Origin: Acidobacteriota bacterium
GTDB lineage: Bacteria; Acidobacteriota; Terriglobia; Acidiferrales; UBA7541
Direction of reading: 5' to 3'
Assembly (NCBI GenBank): GCA_003225315.1
Contig: QHZD01000017.1
Coordinates: 124,001-188,000 of the forward strand
Length of the DNA stretch: 64,000 nt
Positions 1 to 7,849 of this stretch are shown here, piece by piece. Both the position numbers and the translations under genes were made by a program. Each line of letters starts with the position of its first letter. Within the stretch, counting starts at the first letter, position 1. Under the pieces are notes generated by a model that made no database searches, had not been told where the DNA came from, and saw only the letters and a list, made by a program, of their open reading frames with translations.

Positions 1-40
1 ACTTGACTGTGCCCAAGAAGTTGAGGCATTGGCTTACGCT

Positions 41-1138
41 TTACACAGTCAGAGCCTCCACAGATTTGGCGGCGAGCCAATCGCCCACCTCTGCCGTTCG
101 CTTATTCCCGCCAAGGTCCGGCGTGACGCAGCTCTCGCGCAAAGCTGCTCTCACGGCAGCACGGAGAGCTGCGGTTTCCGTTTTCCAGCCGAGGAATTCC
201 AGCATCATCGCCGAAGTGAGGACCGAACCCAATGGATTGGCGATTCCCTTTCCTGCAATATTTGGTGCCGAGCCGTGTACTGGCTCGAACAGAGAAGTCT
301 TGCCTGGGTGAATGTTTCCTGACGGAGCAAGACCCAGCCCGCCCGCGAGCTGCGCGCCCAAGTCGCTGATGATGTCACCGAAAAGATTGCACGTCACGAT
401 GACGTCGAACTGGCTGGGGTCGCGCACGATCTCCATCGCCAGCGCATCAATGTACAAGTGGCGCGAATCAACGTCCGCATACTCCTGGCGGACTTGCCTA
501 AACACCCTCTGCCAGAGGTCGTGGGCGAAAGTCATGGCGTTGGATTTGTCGCTCATGCACACGCGCTTCAGGCCATTCTTACGCGCGTATTCGAACGCAT
601 AGCGGATGATGCGCTCTACGCCCTTGCGTGAGTTCACGTCCTCCTGAACGGCGATCTCGTCCGGCGTACCCTTCTTAAAGAATCCACCCACGCCAACGTA
701 AAGGCCCTCCGTGTTCTCCCGGAACACCATCAGGCGAATGTCTTTTTCCGTGCGGTCGCGCAGCGGCGTGAGGCGGTGGTGCAGAAGCTCCACAGGCCTG
801 GCATTGACGTACAGGTCGAGCTTGAAACGGAGGCCCAGCAGGATGTCGGCAGCATGCTGATTCGAAGGCACCCGCGGGTCGCCAAGCGCGCCAAAAAGGA
901 TGGCGTCAAACTCGTCGCGCAGCATCTCGACGGCTCCCGGCGGCAATGAAACGCCTTCGCGAAGATACTTGTCCGCGCTCCAATCGAACTCGACGAATTC
1001 AATCGCCAGCTTGGCCGGTGCGGCCACAGCCTTCAGCACCTTGACGGCTTGCGGCGTAACTTCCGGCCCGATACCGTCACCGGGAATGACCGCGATTCGT
1101 GCCGCTGGGCCTCCGCTTCGCAAAGGAACACCGGGCAA
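41..1138 (-). CDS. Isopropylmalate/isocitrate-family dehydrogenase
   Basis: Predicted cytosolic NAD(P)-dependent beta-decarboxylating dehydrogenase, 365 residues, normal length. Visible motifs are VIPGDGIGPEV (about 18-27), FRENTEGLY (139-147), SDKSNAM with the catalytic lysine K198, and CNLFGDIISD with the metal-binding aspartates D255 and D259. FEPVHGSAP (284-292) resembles isocitrate, homoisocitrate and tartrate dehydrogenases more than the YEPxGGSAP of classical LeuB. The substrate is therefore uncertain, although a role in leucine synthesis is the usual annotation. No other leu genes are in the window. The gene ends 40 bases from the window edge, so its downstream neighbour is unseen. 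Confidence 0.85.
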   Translation of the reverse strand: MPGVPLRSGGPAARIAVIPGDGIGPEVTPQAVKVLKAVAAPAKLAIEFVEFDWSADKYLREGVSLPPGAVEMLRDEFDAILFGALGDPRVPSNQHAADILLGLRFKLDLYVNARPVELLHHRLTPLRDRTEKDIRLMVFRENTEGLYVGVGGFFKKGTPDEIAVQEDVNSRKGVERIIRYAFEYARKNGLKRVCMSDKSNAMTFAHDLWQRVFRQVRQEYADVDSRHLYIDALAMEIVRDPSQFDVIVTCNLFGDIISDLGAQLAGGLGLAPSGNIHPGKTSLFEPVHGSAPNIAGKGIANPLGSVLTSAMMLEFLGWKTETAALRAAVRAALRESCVTPDLGGNKRTAEVGDWLAAKSVEALTV

Positions 1139-1271
1139 AGTCGTGTCTCCTTAACGGCCGATCTTCGCGCCGTCAGTTGAATAGCTTTTGTGTAAAAGCC
1201 GGGCGCTATTCTTCCATCAAAGCGCGGTTCGCGCCACTATTACCAAATCCGCGTTCGAATGGAAGGGATTG

Positions 1272-3194
1272 CTACTTCAGTTTGGCGAATTCAGCGCGCG
1301 CAGATTTTAGGATGGGCACCTCCGAATCGGCGCTTTTCCAAAGGGAGAAGAACTCCTGGTAAGACGCTCGCGCCGCATTCGTCGATCCTGACTGCGCTTG
1401 AGCGCGGCCCCGCCCCAGGTAGGCCAGTGCGCCGGACCAGCAGTTGCCCACTACTCCCCGGCTATCGACCAACTTCTGGAATTCCGCCGCGGCTTGCGGG
1501 CCTCGTTTCGCCCCCAGGTATGCTTCGGCGCGCAGGTAGACCGGGATCATGCAGGAATAACTCAAATTCCCAATAAGCTGCCCACGCTCGTAGGGCTTCA
1601 CAACATCGAGCAGCTCCAAGGCTCTTAATGGTTTTTGGCCTGCCATCTCGGCCTGCGCGCGAATCGCGGGCACCCAGGCGGATTGCACAATGGTATTCGT
1701 GATATTGCTGGCAGCCAGATCGTCGAGCATGGTTTGCGCGCGGCGCAAATCGCCAACGCGGGTCAGCACAAGAATTGCCAGAATCTGCGCGTCGCGGCTC
1801 TTCGGCGCAAGATCGAGAACCTTGTCCGCGCCCTTGCGAGCTTCCTCAACATTGCCGTACACCGCTTCGCGCAACCCAGCCATTCCCTGCCAGATGGCTG
1901 CCGGTTCGTTGAGCTGCGCGTTCTGCGCGGCCTCGACAGCCCGTCGGGAGAGCTCGCGCGCTTTTTTCAAATGTCCCCCGTACGCTTCCGTGTCTGCCTG
2001 GAGAGCCAGCATCGTGTCTTCACCGCCTGGCTTGCCCGCGGACCAGGCCATCTCGCGCTCCATGCCCGAGGGCTCGCTGCGCAAAAAAGCCAACGCATAA
2101 AGGTCAGCGTGCATGGAAGGATCATCGAGCTTGCGCGCGAATGCCTGGTTCAATATGTTTTGCGCCTCTTCCAGGCGCTGCAGAGCGATGTAAGCGGTCG
2201 CCAGATTCTCGTACCAAGCGGCGCTTCCCGCGTCGAGCCGTAGCGCCTGTTGCGCGAGGGCGGCGGCTTCTTCGTAGTCTCCAATCAAAAAATATTCCGA
2301 GGACAAATTGCCTTTCGCAATGTCGTCGCGGGGATAGAGTTGCACCCACTCTTTGTAGCTCTTGATGGCCTTTTGAACGTCTCCAGTGGCCAGGTCGTAG
2401 TACAGCGTGGTGATGTGCAGGCGGTCACGCACCGTTTGGCGATCCGCCGCTTCGAAAGCCCGCCGGATGTGATCGGCGGCTAGAGCGTTTTGGTTGAGGT
2501 TGTAATAAGCGACCGCAAGATTGGAGTGCGCGAGAGCAAACCTGGAGTCCAGCTCGACGGCTTTCTTAAGAGAGGGCACCGCGTCCATTGCGCCTTTATC
2601 GCGTACGAGCCGCCGTCCTTCCGTGAAAGCAGCCAGGGCGTCCAGGGAAGCGGTAGTGGCGCGCTCGAGGGGCAAATTGAGTTTTTGCAAGGAGGCCGGA
2701 TCCTCGCCGAATTTTCCGCGAAGCTCAGTGGCGGCCAGCCCGAGCGCGTGCAATCCTTGACCCTTGTTTGCAGCGTCGCTCTTCACGCTTGCAACCGCGT
2801 CGCCGGTAGCGCATTGCGTCGCGTCCAGCTTCAAACTGTACCCGCTTCCGTCTTTGGCGATACTTCCAGCCAGGTAGACTGTGGCGCCGAGGCGCTGGCA
2901 CAACTGAGGGGCAAGATCCCGCGTGATGGGCGCATCGACAGGGCGGCCGAGAGCACGAAGCACCTCACTGACTTTCTCAACCGAGATGAGGTTCAGTGAC
3001 GGGGATTGAGCCAAGCCAACGGCCAGCGCTTCCCGGAGCGTGCCGTCAAAGACAGGATCGCCGGCGGAATTCGCAAAATCCCCAATTAGAATCGTGTCGG
3101 TTTCAGAAAGTTTCGTGCCGCGCTGCGAATTCCAGTAGAATCCCGCGCCCACAAGGGCGAGGAACACTCCAGCGATAACGAGCTTGGCCCTCAT
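1272..3194 (-). CDS. Membrane-anchored TPR protein, receptor-kinase sensor-like
   Basis: 640 residues. An N-terminal hydrophobic segment (about 5-24) should act as signal anchor. Residues 35-150 resemble the TolB/CsgG-like domain (ILIGDFANSAGDPVFDGTL) that follows the transmembrane helix in acidobacterial Ser/Thr receptor kinases. The remainder is helical tetratricopeptide repeats, for example ALAHSNLAVAYYNLNQNALA and YENLATAYIALQRLEEAQ. No kinase domain is present. The ATG at 3194 is preceded by a GAGAGG ribosome site nine bases upstream, so the kinase has not simply been missed by a wrong start. It probably acts as a periplasmic protein-interaction scaffold; the function is not known. Confidence 0.75.
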   Translation of the reverse strand: MRAKLVIAGVFLALVGAGFYWNSQRGTKLSETDTILIGDFANSAGDPVFDGTLREALAVGLAQSPSLNLISVEKVSEVLRALGRPVDAPITRDLAPQLCQRLGATVYLAGSIAKDGSGYSLKLDATQCATGDAVASVKSDAANKGQGLHALGLAATELRGKFGEDPASLQKLNLPLERATTASLDALAAFTEGRRLVRDKGAMDAVPSLKKAVELDSRFALAHSNLAVAYYNLNQNALAADHIRRAFEAADRQTVRDRLHITTLYYDLATGDVQKAIKSYKEWVQLYPRDDIAKGNLSSEYFLIGDYEEAAALAQQALRLDAGSAAWYENLATAYIALQRLEEAQNILNQAFARKLDDPSMHADLYALAFLRSEPSGMEREMAWSAGKPGGEDTMLALQADTEAYGGHLKKARELSRRAVEAAQNAQLNEPAAIWQGMAGLREAVYGNVEEARKGADKVLDLAPKSRDAQILAILVLTRVGDLRRAQTMLDDLAASNITNTIVQSAWVPAIRAQAEMAGQKPLRALELLDVVKPYERGQLIGNLSYSCMIPVYLRAEAYLGAKRGPQAAAEFQKLVDSRGVVGNCWSGALAYLGRGRAQAQSGSTNAARASYQEFFSLWKSADSEVPILKSARAEFAKLK

Positions 3195-3312
3195 GAACGG
3201 TGACCTCTCTAACCGAAAGTCAGCTGCCGCGTACTGCGGTCGCTCTAGGAGCCTGCTTTCTCGTATGCATGGTGTAGGGATGACATCGAGAGATCAGGGC
3301 TGATTTCTACTA

Positions 3313-3341
3313 ATAGTAGGTGTCGAGACAAAAGCCGTCAA
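3313..3341 (-). promoter_or_regulatory. Sigma-70-type promoter for the TPR gene
   Basis: On the minus strand TTGACG is followed by a 17-base spacer and TACTAT, a near-consensus housekeeping promoter about 120 bases upstream of the TPR gene start at 3194. It lies in the intergenic region after eamA and points the right way. Sequence match only. Confidence 0.5.
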
Positions 3342-3360
3342 CGATGGTGGTGAACGGAGT

Positions 3361-4338
3361 TTACGGGGTGGCAATAGCTTTCACGACAGCGGCCCGGCCC
3401 GACTCAATCCAATAAACTCCACTGAGCGCAAGAACTCCGCCGAGCACCTGGCCCCACGAGCCTTTTTCGCCGAGCCACACAATTCCGAGAATGGTAGCGA
3501 CCACTGGCAAGAGATAAGTGAAGGCGCTCAATTGCGAGGCTTCCAGATAGCGCAGAACCCAGAAGTAAAAGACGTAAGCGACCGCCGAACTGAAGACCGC
3601 CATATACAACAGCGCGGCCCAGCCGGTCCACGCTACGGCGCGCCATTGCTCCGCGGACCCCAGTAGGACAGCTCGATAGACCGCAACGGGCAGGACAATC
3701 ACTGCTCCCGCATAATGGCTGAACGCCGTCATGGTCAACGCGTCGTAATGTCCTCCAAGGCGTTTCCCTAGCACCACGTACATTGCGAAACCAATCGAGC
3801 CGGTCATGGTGATGGCATCGCCTAACACCGATGGCGAGTGCGGGGAAATACCATTCTCCGACGCCAGCACCGCAACGCCTCCAAACGCAATGGCCGTGCC
3901 GATCGCTTTGCGCCACGTGGCTTTTTCCACGTGGAAGAGGACTGCAAGGATCAGCGTGTAGATTGGCCCCATCCCCACGATCACCGCGGCATGGCTGACG
4001 GACGTGTATCGCAATCCAACCGTGAAGCACACCTGATTCATCACCACGCCGAAGAAGCCCATGTAGAGGAAAGTCCAGAGGTCGCGTCCGGTGAACTTGC
4101 GTCGCCGGCTTTCCGCTGTTTCGGCAAAGGCCGGCAGCCGCGAACAGAATCGGTAGAAAGGAAGCATCACCGCGCCGGCCAGCACGACACGAAAAGACGC
4201 CAGCGTCTCCGCCGGCAGGGACCGCAACCCAATTTTCGCGGCGATGAAGTTGACCGCCCAAATCAGGATGACCAGACCGATGGAAGCGCCAAGGACGATA
4301 CGGCTCGGCTCTTGTCCGCTGGAAGTTTCGATTCTCAC
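3361..4338 (-). CDS. EamA/DMT-superfamily permease
   Basis: 325-residue integral inner-membrane protein with about ten hydrophobic helices arranged as two EamA repeats, typical of drug/metabolite or amino-acid exporters (RhaT/YdcZ-like). Visible signatures are AVNFIAAKIGLRSLPAETLASFR in repeat one, where the loop after helix 1 is characteristic, and LEASQLSAFTYLLPVVATI in repeat two. The start is GTG at 4338, only three bases after the stop of the upstream menC-like gene, so it is the last gene of the mazG-GNAT-menC-eamA operon. That context hints at export of an amino acid or its N-acyl derivative, but the substrate cannot be read from sequence. Confidence 0.85.
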   Translation of the reverse strand: MRIETSSGQEPSRIVLGASIGLVILIWAVNFIAAKIGLRSLPAETLASFRVVLAGAVMLPFYRFCSRLPAFAETAESRRRKFTGRDLWTFLYMGFFGVVMNQVCFTVGLRYTSVSHAAVIVGMGPIYTLILAVLFHVEKATWRKAIGTAIAFGGVAVLASENGISPHSPSVLGDAITMTGSIGFAMYVVLGKRLGGHYDALTMTAFSHYAGAVIVLPVAVYRAVLLGSAEQWRAVAWTGWAALLYMAVFSSAVAYVFYFWVLRYLEASQLSAFTYLLPVVATILGIVWLGEKGSWGQVLGGVLALSGVYWIESGRAAVVKAIATP

Positions 4339-4341
4339 CGT

Positions 4342-5448
4342 TCAGGCCAGGCGTTCTTTGCGCACGGTAAGTTTGTCGATGCGGTCGAGGCGCGGTTCAA
4401 ATCCAATGCCCGGACCGGTTGGTACGCGAATCGTACCCTTCGGCGACACGGCGACTTCGGGATCGATAATGTCTTCTTCCCAATAGCGCTTACTGGCGCT
4501 CACGTCGCCGGGGAGTATGAAGTTAGGTAATGTCGAAAGTGCAATATTGTGCGCGCGGCCGATGCCGGATTCCACCATCCCGCCGCACCACACGGGGATT
4601 CCATGTTGTTGGCAAAGATCGTGAATGCGCCGCGCAACCGCGTGTCCGCCGACGCGCCCAAGTTTGATGTTGATGATTTTGCAGGCGCCCAACTCGATGG
4701 CGGCGCGCGCCTGCTCTTCCGAGTGGATGCACTCGTCCAGGCAGATCGGTGTGTCCAGCCTTTTCTGCAGTTCGATGTGGCTGTAGAGATCGTCCCACCC
4801 CAGCGGCTGCTCGATCATCATCAGGTAGAAGCCTTCGAGTTGCTTAAGGAGCGGCCAGTCCTTGAGGGTGTAGGCAGAGTTGGCGTCGACCATCAGCTTG
4901 ATGCGCGGAAAGTCCTGCCGCAAGCGGCGCACCAGCTCCAGGTCTTTCCCTGGCTTGATTTTTATCTTGACGCGCTGATACCCGGCCGCAAGTTCCTTTT
5001 GCACAGCCGCCGCAAGTTCATCCAGCGATTCCTTGATTCCAACCGAGACGCCGCAAGCGATCTCCTGGCGAACGCCGCCAATTAATTTTGCAAGCGGAAC
5101 GCCCTTTTGTCTGGCCTCCGCATCCCATACGGCTGCTTCCAGGGCAGCCTTGGCCATGTTGTGTCCGCGGACACGCTTGAGCAAATCCCAGACATCATTT
5201 GCTGTTGCGAATTCCTTACCTTTGATCAGCGGCCAAAGGAAATCGCGAAAGATGAACCACGCGGTATCGATCATTTCCGGGCTGTAGTATGGCGACTCGC
5301 CCGCGACGCATTCCGCCCAGCCCGTCACTCCGTCCACGTTCACCTGCACCAGCAGAATGCGGCGCGCCTCCGTGCGTTCCATACTGGTTTCGAACGGTGC
5401 GACCAACTTCATCCGGATTTCCTGCAGAGTGACCTCGTGTATTCGCAT
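4342..5448 (-). CDS. menC: o-Succinylbenzoate synthase / N-succinylamino acid racemase
   Basis: Enolase-superfamily protein of the OSBS/NSAR (MenC type 2) group, 368 residues from the ATG at 5448. That start is chosen because the longer frame would run into the preceding GNAT gene and adds 50 residues without homology. The active-site set is complete: KIKIK (K163 and K165), D188 in VDAN, E213 in IEQP, D238 in CLDE, and K262 in NIKLGR. Proteins of this group either dehydrate SHCHC to o-succinylbenzoate in menaquinone synthesis or racemise N-succinyl amino acids. No men gene is nearby, whereas a GNAT acyltransferase sits 25 bases upstream, which favours the racemase role. The activity is inferred. 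Confidence 0.85.
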   Translation of the reverse strand: MRIHEVTLQEIRMKLVAPFETSMERTEARRILLVQVNVDGVTGWAECVAGESPYYSPEMIDTAWFIFRDFLWPLIKGKEFATANDVWDLLKRVRGHNMAKAALEAAVWDAEARQKGVPLAKLIGGVRQEIACGVSVGIKESLDELAAAVQKELAAGYQRVKIKIKPGKDLELVRRLRQDFPRIKLMVDANSAYTLKDWPLLKQLEGFYLMMIEQPLGWDDLYSHIELQKRLDTPICLDECIHSEEQARAAIELGACKIINIKLGRVGGHAVARRIHDLCQQHGIPVWCGGMVESGIGRAHNIALSTLPNFILPGDVSASKRYWEEDIIDPEVAVSPKGTIRVPTGPGIGFEPRLDRIDKLTVRKERLA

Positions 5449-5473
5449 GATGGCTCGGTCGATGAACCTTATC

Positions 5474-6214
5474 CTAGAAATCGCTCCAGGGAGCAAGCAG
5501 ATAAGCCTGATTTCCAGGCCCCGTTCGCAAAGCGACTGCCGCATAGCCCTTGGCAAACCATTTCGTGAACTCTTCCCGCAAGCGCTTCTGGACCGCACCG
5601 ACTTGCGGAGAATCCTCCCGTTGCCAGCGCTCCAGTTCCGTCGGCAATTCGATAACCGCCGGAGCCTCTGCTGGGTCTTTGACTAGATTCTCGATTGCGG
5701 CAACCACGCGCGCGGAATCCAGGTGCCACTCGACCAGCAGCCGGTCGGTCTCCAATCCCCTGTGCAGTGGGCTGGTCGTGACGCCATACAAATTTGGCTG
5801 GTATTCCCGGCAGATGGCGCCCAGCCGGTTCAAATTGAAGTGCGCGTTGCGCAACTCAAGCGGGTCGAACGTCCATTGAACCAATCGAATTCCCCGGCCC
5901 AGCGCTTCGCTGCGCTGAAAAAGCTTCAGCATCCGGCCAACTCCGCGGTTGCGGTATTCGCTGTGTACGCCGGTCATGTGCGAGTGCAGGTAAGGTACAC
6001 GGCCGCGCAATCCAACCACGGCGAGCGTGTAGCCTACCAGCCGGTCGCCATCGAATGCGCCCAGCACTTCCCCGCCGGTGTGCGCAGCGACCACAAACGT
6101 CGTTGCAGGCTCAACCTCCAGGTCGGCTTCCCCCCAAATCTCGCGCTGAAGGTCGACGCAACGATGAAATTCATCCAGACTCTCGCATTTCCGAACGATG
6201 ATCCCCTGGCTCAT
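5474..6214 (-). CDS. GNAT-superfamily N-acyltransferase (COG3375-like)
   Basis: 246 residues. GNAT fold features include the HTGGEVLGAFDGDRLVGYTL strand pair and the acyl-CoA loop around HSEYRNRGVGRMLK (R/Q-x-x-G-x-G/A type) followed by helix 3. The NAHFNLNRLGAICREYQPNLYG stretch is typical of the predicted acyltransferases that neighbour OSBS/NSAR genes. In Geobacillus an NSAR cluster contains a GNAT that N-succinylates D-amino acids, and by analogy this one may supply substrate for the downstream enolase-family enzyme. The ATG overlaps the mazG stop by four bases (ATGA), showing translational coupling. Confidence 0.8.
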   Translation of the reverse strand: MSQGIIVRKCESLDEFHRCVDLQREIWGEADLEVEPATTFVVAAHTGGEVLGAFDGDRLVGYTLAVVGLRGRVPYLHSHMTGVHSEYRNRGVGRMLKLFQRSEALGRGIRLVQWTFDPLELRNAHFNLNRLGAICREYQPNLYGVTTSPLHRGLETDRLLVEWHLDSARVVAAIENLVKDPAEAPAVIELPTELERWQREDSPQVGAVQKRLREEFTKWFAKGYAAVALRTGPGNQAYLLAPWSDF

Positions 6215-7152
6215 CCTTTCCTCTGCGCTCCGATCATTTGCGGCAAGCGCGTGTTCGCTTCGGACTTCTTCGCGGCGTCCCAGAACGTTTCCATCTCCTC
6301 GCGCGGAAGGTCTGTGAACTCTCTGCCGGATTCGCGGGCGAGCCGCTCCATGGCGCGGAATCGCCTCGTGAATTTCGCGTTGGCCTTCTTGAGCGCGATT
6401 TCCGGATCCACCTTCAAGAATCGTGAGAGGTTTACAGCGGCAAAGAGCAAGTCGCCAAGCTCTTCTTCCGTCTTCAAATGATCAGCTTCCTCCAGCGCTT
6501 TCTTCAGCTCTTCGGTTTCCTCCCGCATTTTTTCGAAAACGCCGCCGGTGTTTTCCCAATCAAAGCCGATCCGTGAGGCCTTGCGAGTAAGCTGAAAGCC
6601 TTCCAGCGTCGCAGGCAGCGCGCGGGAGACGCCATCCAGCAAAGAGGCCTCCTTCGGCAGGCCATCGCTGGGCTTTGCACCGCCTTTGCTGCCACTACCG
6701 CGCCGCTCTTCGGCTTTGATCTGTTCCCAGTTTCTTAGCACCTCGGCGGAATCTTTCGCGTGCGTCTCTCCGAACACATGCGGGTGCCGCCGAATCATCT
6801 TGTCATGGATTTCGCGAATCACCTCGGCCACCGTGAAGCGGCCTTCTTCGCGGGCAATCTGCGAATGAAAGACAATCTGCAAAAGCAGATCGCCCATCTC
6901 TTCCGCGAACTTGGCGTCGTTTCCGCCATCGAGAGCTTCCACAACTTCGTAGGCTTCTTCAATCAAGTACGTTCGCAGCGATAGGTGGGTCTGTTCGCGG
7001 TCCCACGGGCACCCGTTCGGGGCGCGCAATCTGGCCTGCACGGCCACGAGCTTCTCAAACCATTGCCCTGGCGTCAGTTGCTTTGATTTCGCCTCCTTGC
7101 TTTTGCGAGGCGCTTTTCTTGCTTGCTTCGCGTGCTTCTTGCGTGTAGGCAT
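6211..7152 (-). CDS. mazG: Nucleoside triphosphate pyrophosphohydrolase MazG
   Basis: Hydrolyses (d)NTPs to NMP and pyrophosphate and so cleans the nucleotide pool. 313 residues, longer than the usual 260-270 because of a lysine/arginine-rich N-terminal tail (1-25) and a glycine/lysine linker near 170. The first MazG repeat has CPWDREQTHLSL (48-59) and the EE..E/EEMGD metal-binding helices (65-88). The second repeat near the C-terminus has EETEELKKALEE and EEELGDLLFAAVNLSRF, so both halves look intact. First gene of the minus-strand operon that continues with the GNAT gene. Confidence 0.93.
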   Translation of the reverse strand: MPTRKKHAKQARKAPRKSKEAKSKQLTPGQWFEKLVAVQARLRAPNGCPWDREQTHLSLRTYLIEEAYEVVEALDGGNDAKFAEEMGDLLLQIVFHSQIAREEGRFTVAEVIREIHDKMIRRHPHVFGETHAKDSAEVLRNWEQIKAEERRGSGSKGGAKPSDGLPKEASLLDGVSRALPATLEGFQLTRKASRIGFDWENTGGVFEKMREETEELKKALEEADHLKTEEELGDLLFAAVNLSRFLKVDPEIALKKANAKFTRRFRAMERLARESGREFTDLPREEMETFWDAAKKSEANTRLPQMIGAQRKG

Positions 7153-7312
7153 TGCAATTTCAGCTATTTCCAGGCGGAATCAAACGTTCCACTTTACGGT
7201 GCAACCGCGCCTTTGACAAGCATCCCAAATCGGAACCGTAGCGACGCCACAGCGACTCCGGCTGGCAACCCGTGATAAACTGCAAGCGAGATAAATACCT
7301 GAGGAAATTGCC

Positions 7313-7792
7313 TTGTCGGACCATAAACCGGAAGAAGCATTTCGCGTTATCGACCGTCGTCCTTTCACGGCCGAAGGAGAATTACGCAAGGAAGTCGTCG
7401 AGCAAGAAGAGCGAGAGGCTAAACGCGAGGCCGCAAAGGTTCCTGCCACTCCATCCGAAGCGCCCAAAACAGCCCCTGCTCCTCCTCCCGCCGAAACTCC
7501 CAATCGCATCGCTGCTTTTGAGAACCTCGTCCGCATGCTAGGCAGCAACGCGGCTATGGTGCTGGGCGCCTATGCCGACCCGCACACCGGCCAGCCCATG
7601 ATCGATCCCGAGGCCGCGCGCGAACTGATCGACATGCTCGACGCCTTGCACGAGAAGACCAAAGGCAATCTTTCGCCGGAAGAGGACACCTTGCTCTTGG
7701 ACCTTCTCGGAAAACTGAAGATGACCTATCTCGAAGTCAATCAGGCGGTTGCGGCTGAAGCCGCCAAAGCCAAAGCCAAGGCGCGCCCTTAA
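7313..7792 (+). CDS. DUF1844 domain protein
   Basis: 159 residues. The first 60 residues are charged and then Ala/Pro-rich (disordered). The C-terminal part (about 63-150: AAFENLVRMLGSNAAMVLGA, ARELIDMLDALHEKTKGNLS) matches the DUF1844 family of short helical proteins common in Acidobacteria and Deltaproteobacteria. The start is TTG at 7313 with GAGGAAA six to eight bases upstream, and no ATG is available in frame near the domain. Function unknown. It lies 57 bases upstream of the MBL-RibF ORF on the same strand and may share a transcript with it. Confidence 0.8.
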   Translation: MSDHKPEEAFRVIDRRPFTAEGELRKEVVEQEEREAKREAAKVPATPSEAPKTAPAPPPAETPNRIAAFENLVRMLGSNAAMVLGAYADPHTGQPMIDPEAARELIDMLDALHEKTKGNLSPEEDTLLLDLLGKLKMTYLEVNQAVAAEAAKAKAKARP

Positions 7793-7849
7793 GAAGCGTC
7801 CGGCGGTCGTACCCGGCTCCGCGTAACGATAGGTATTATTGCTCTCAAC

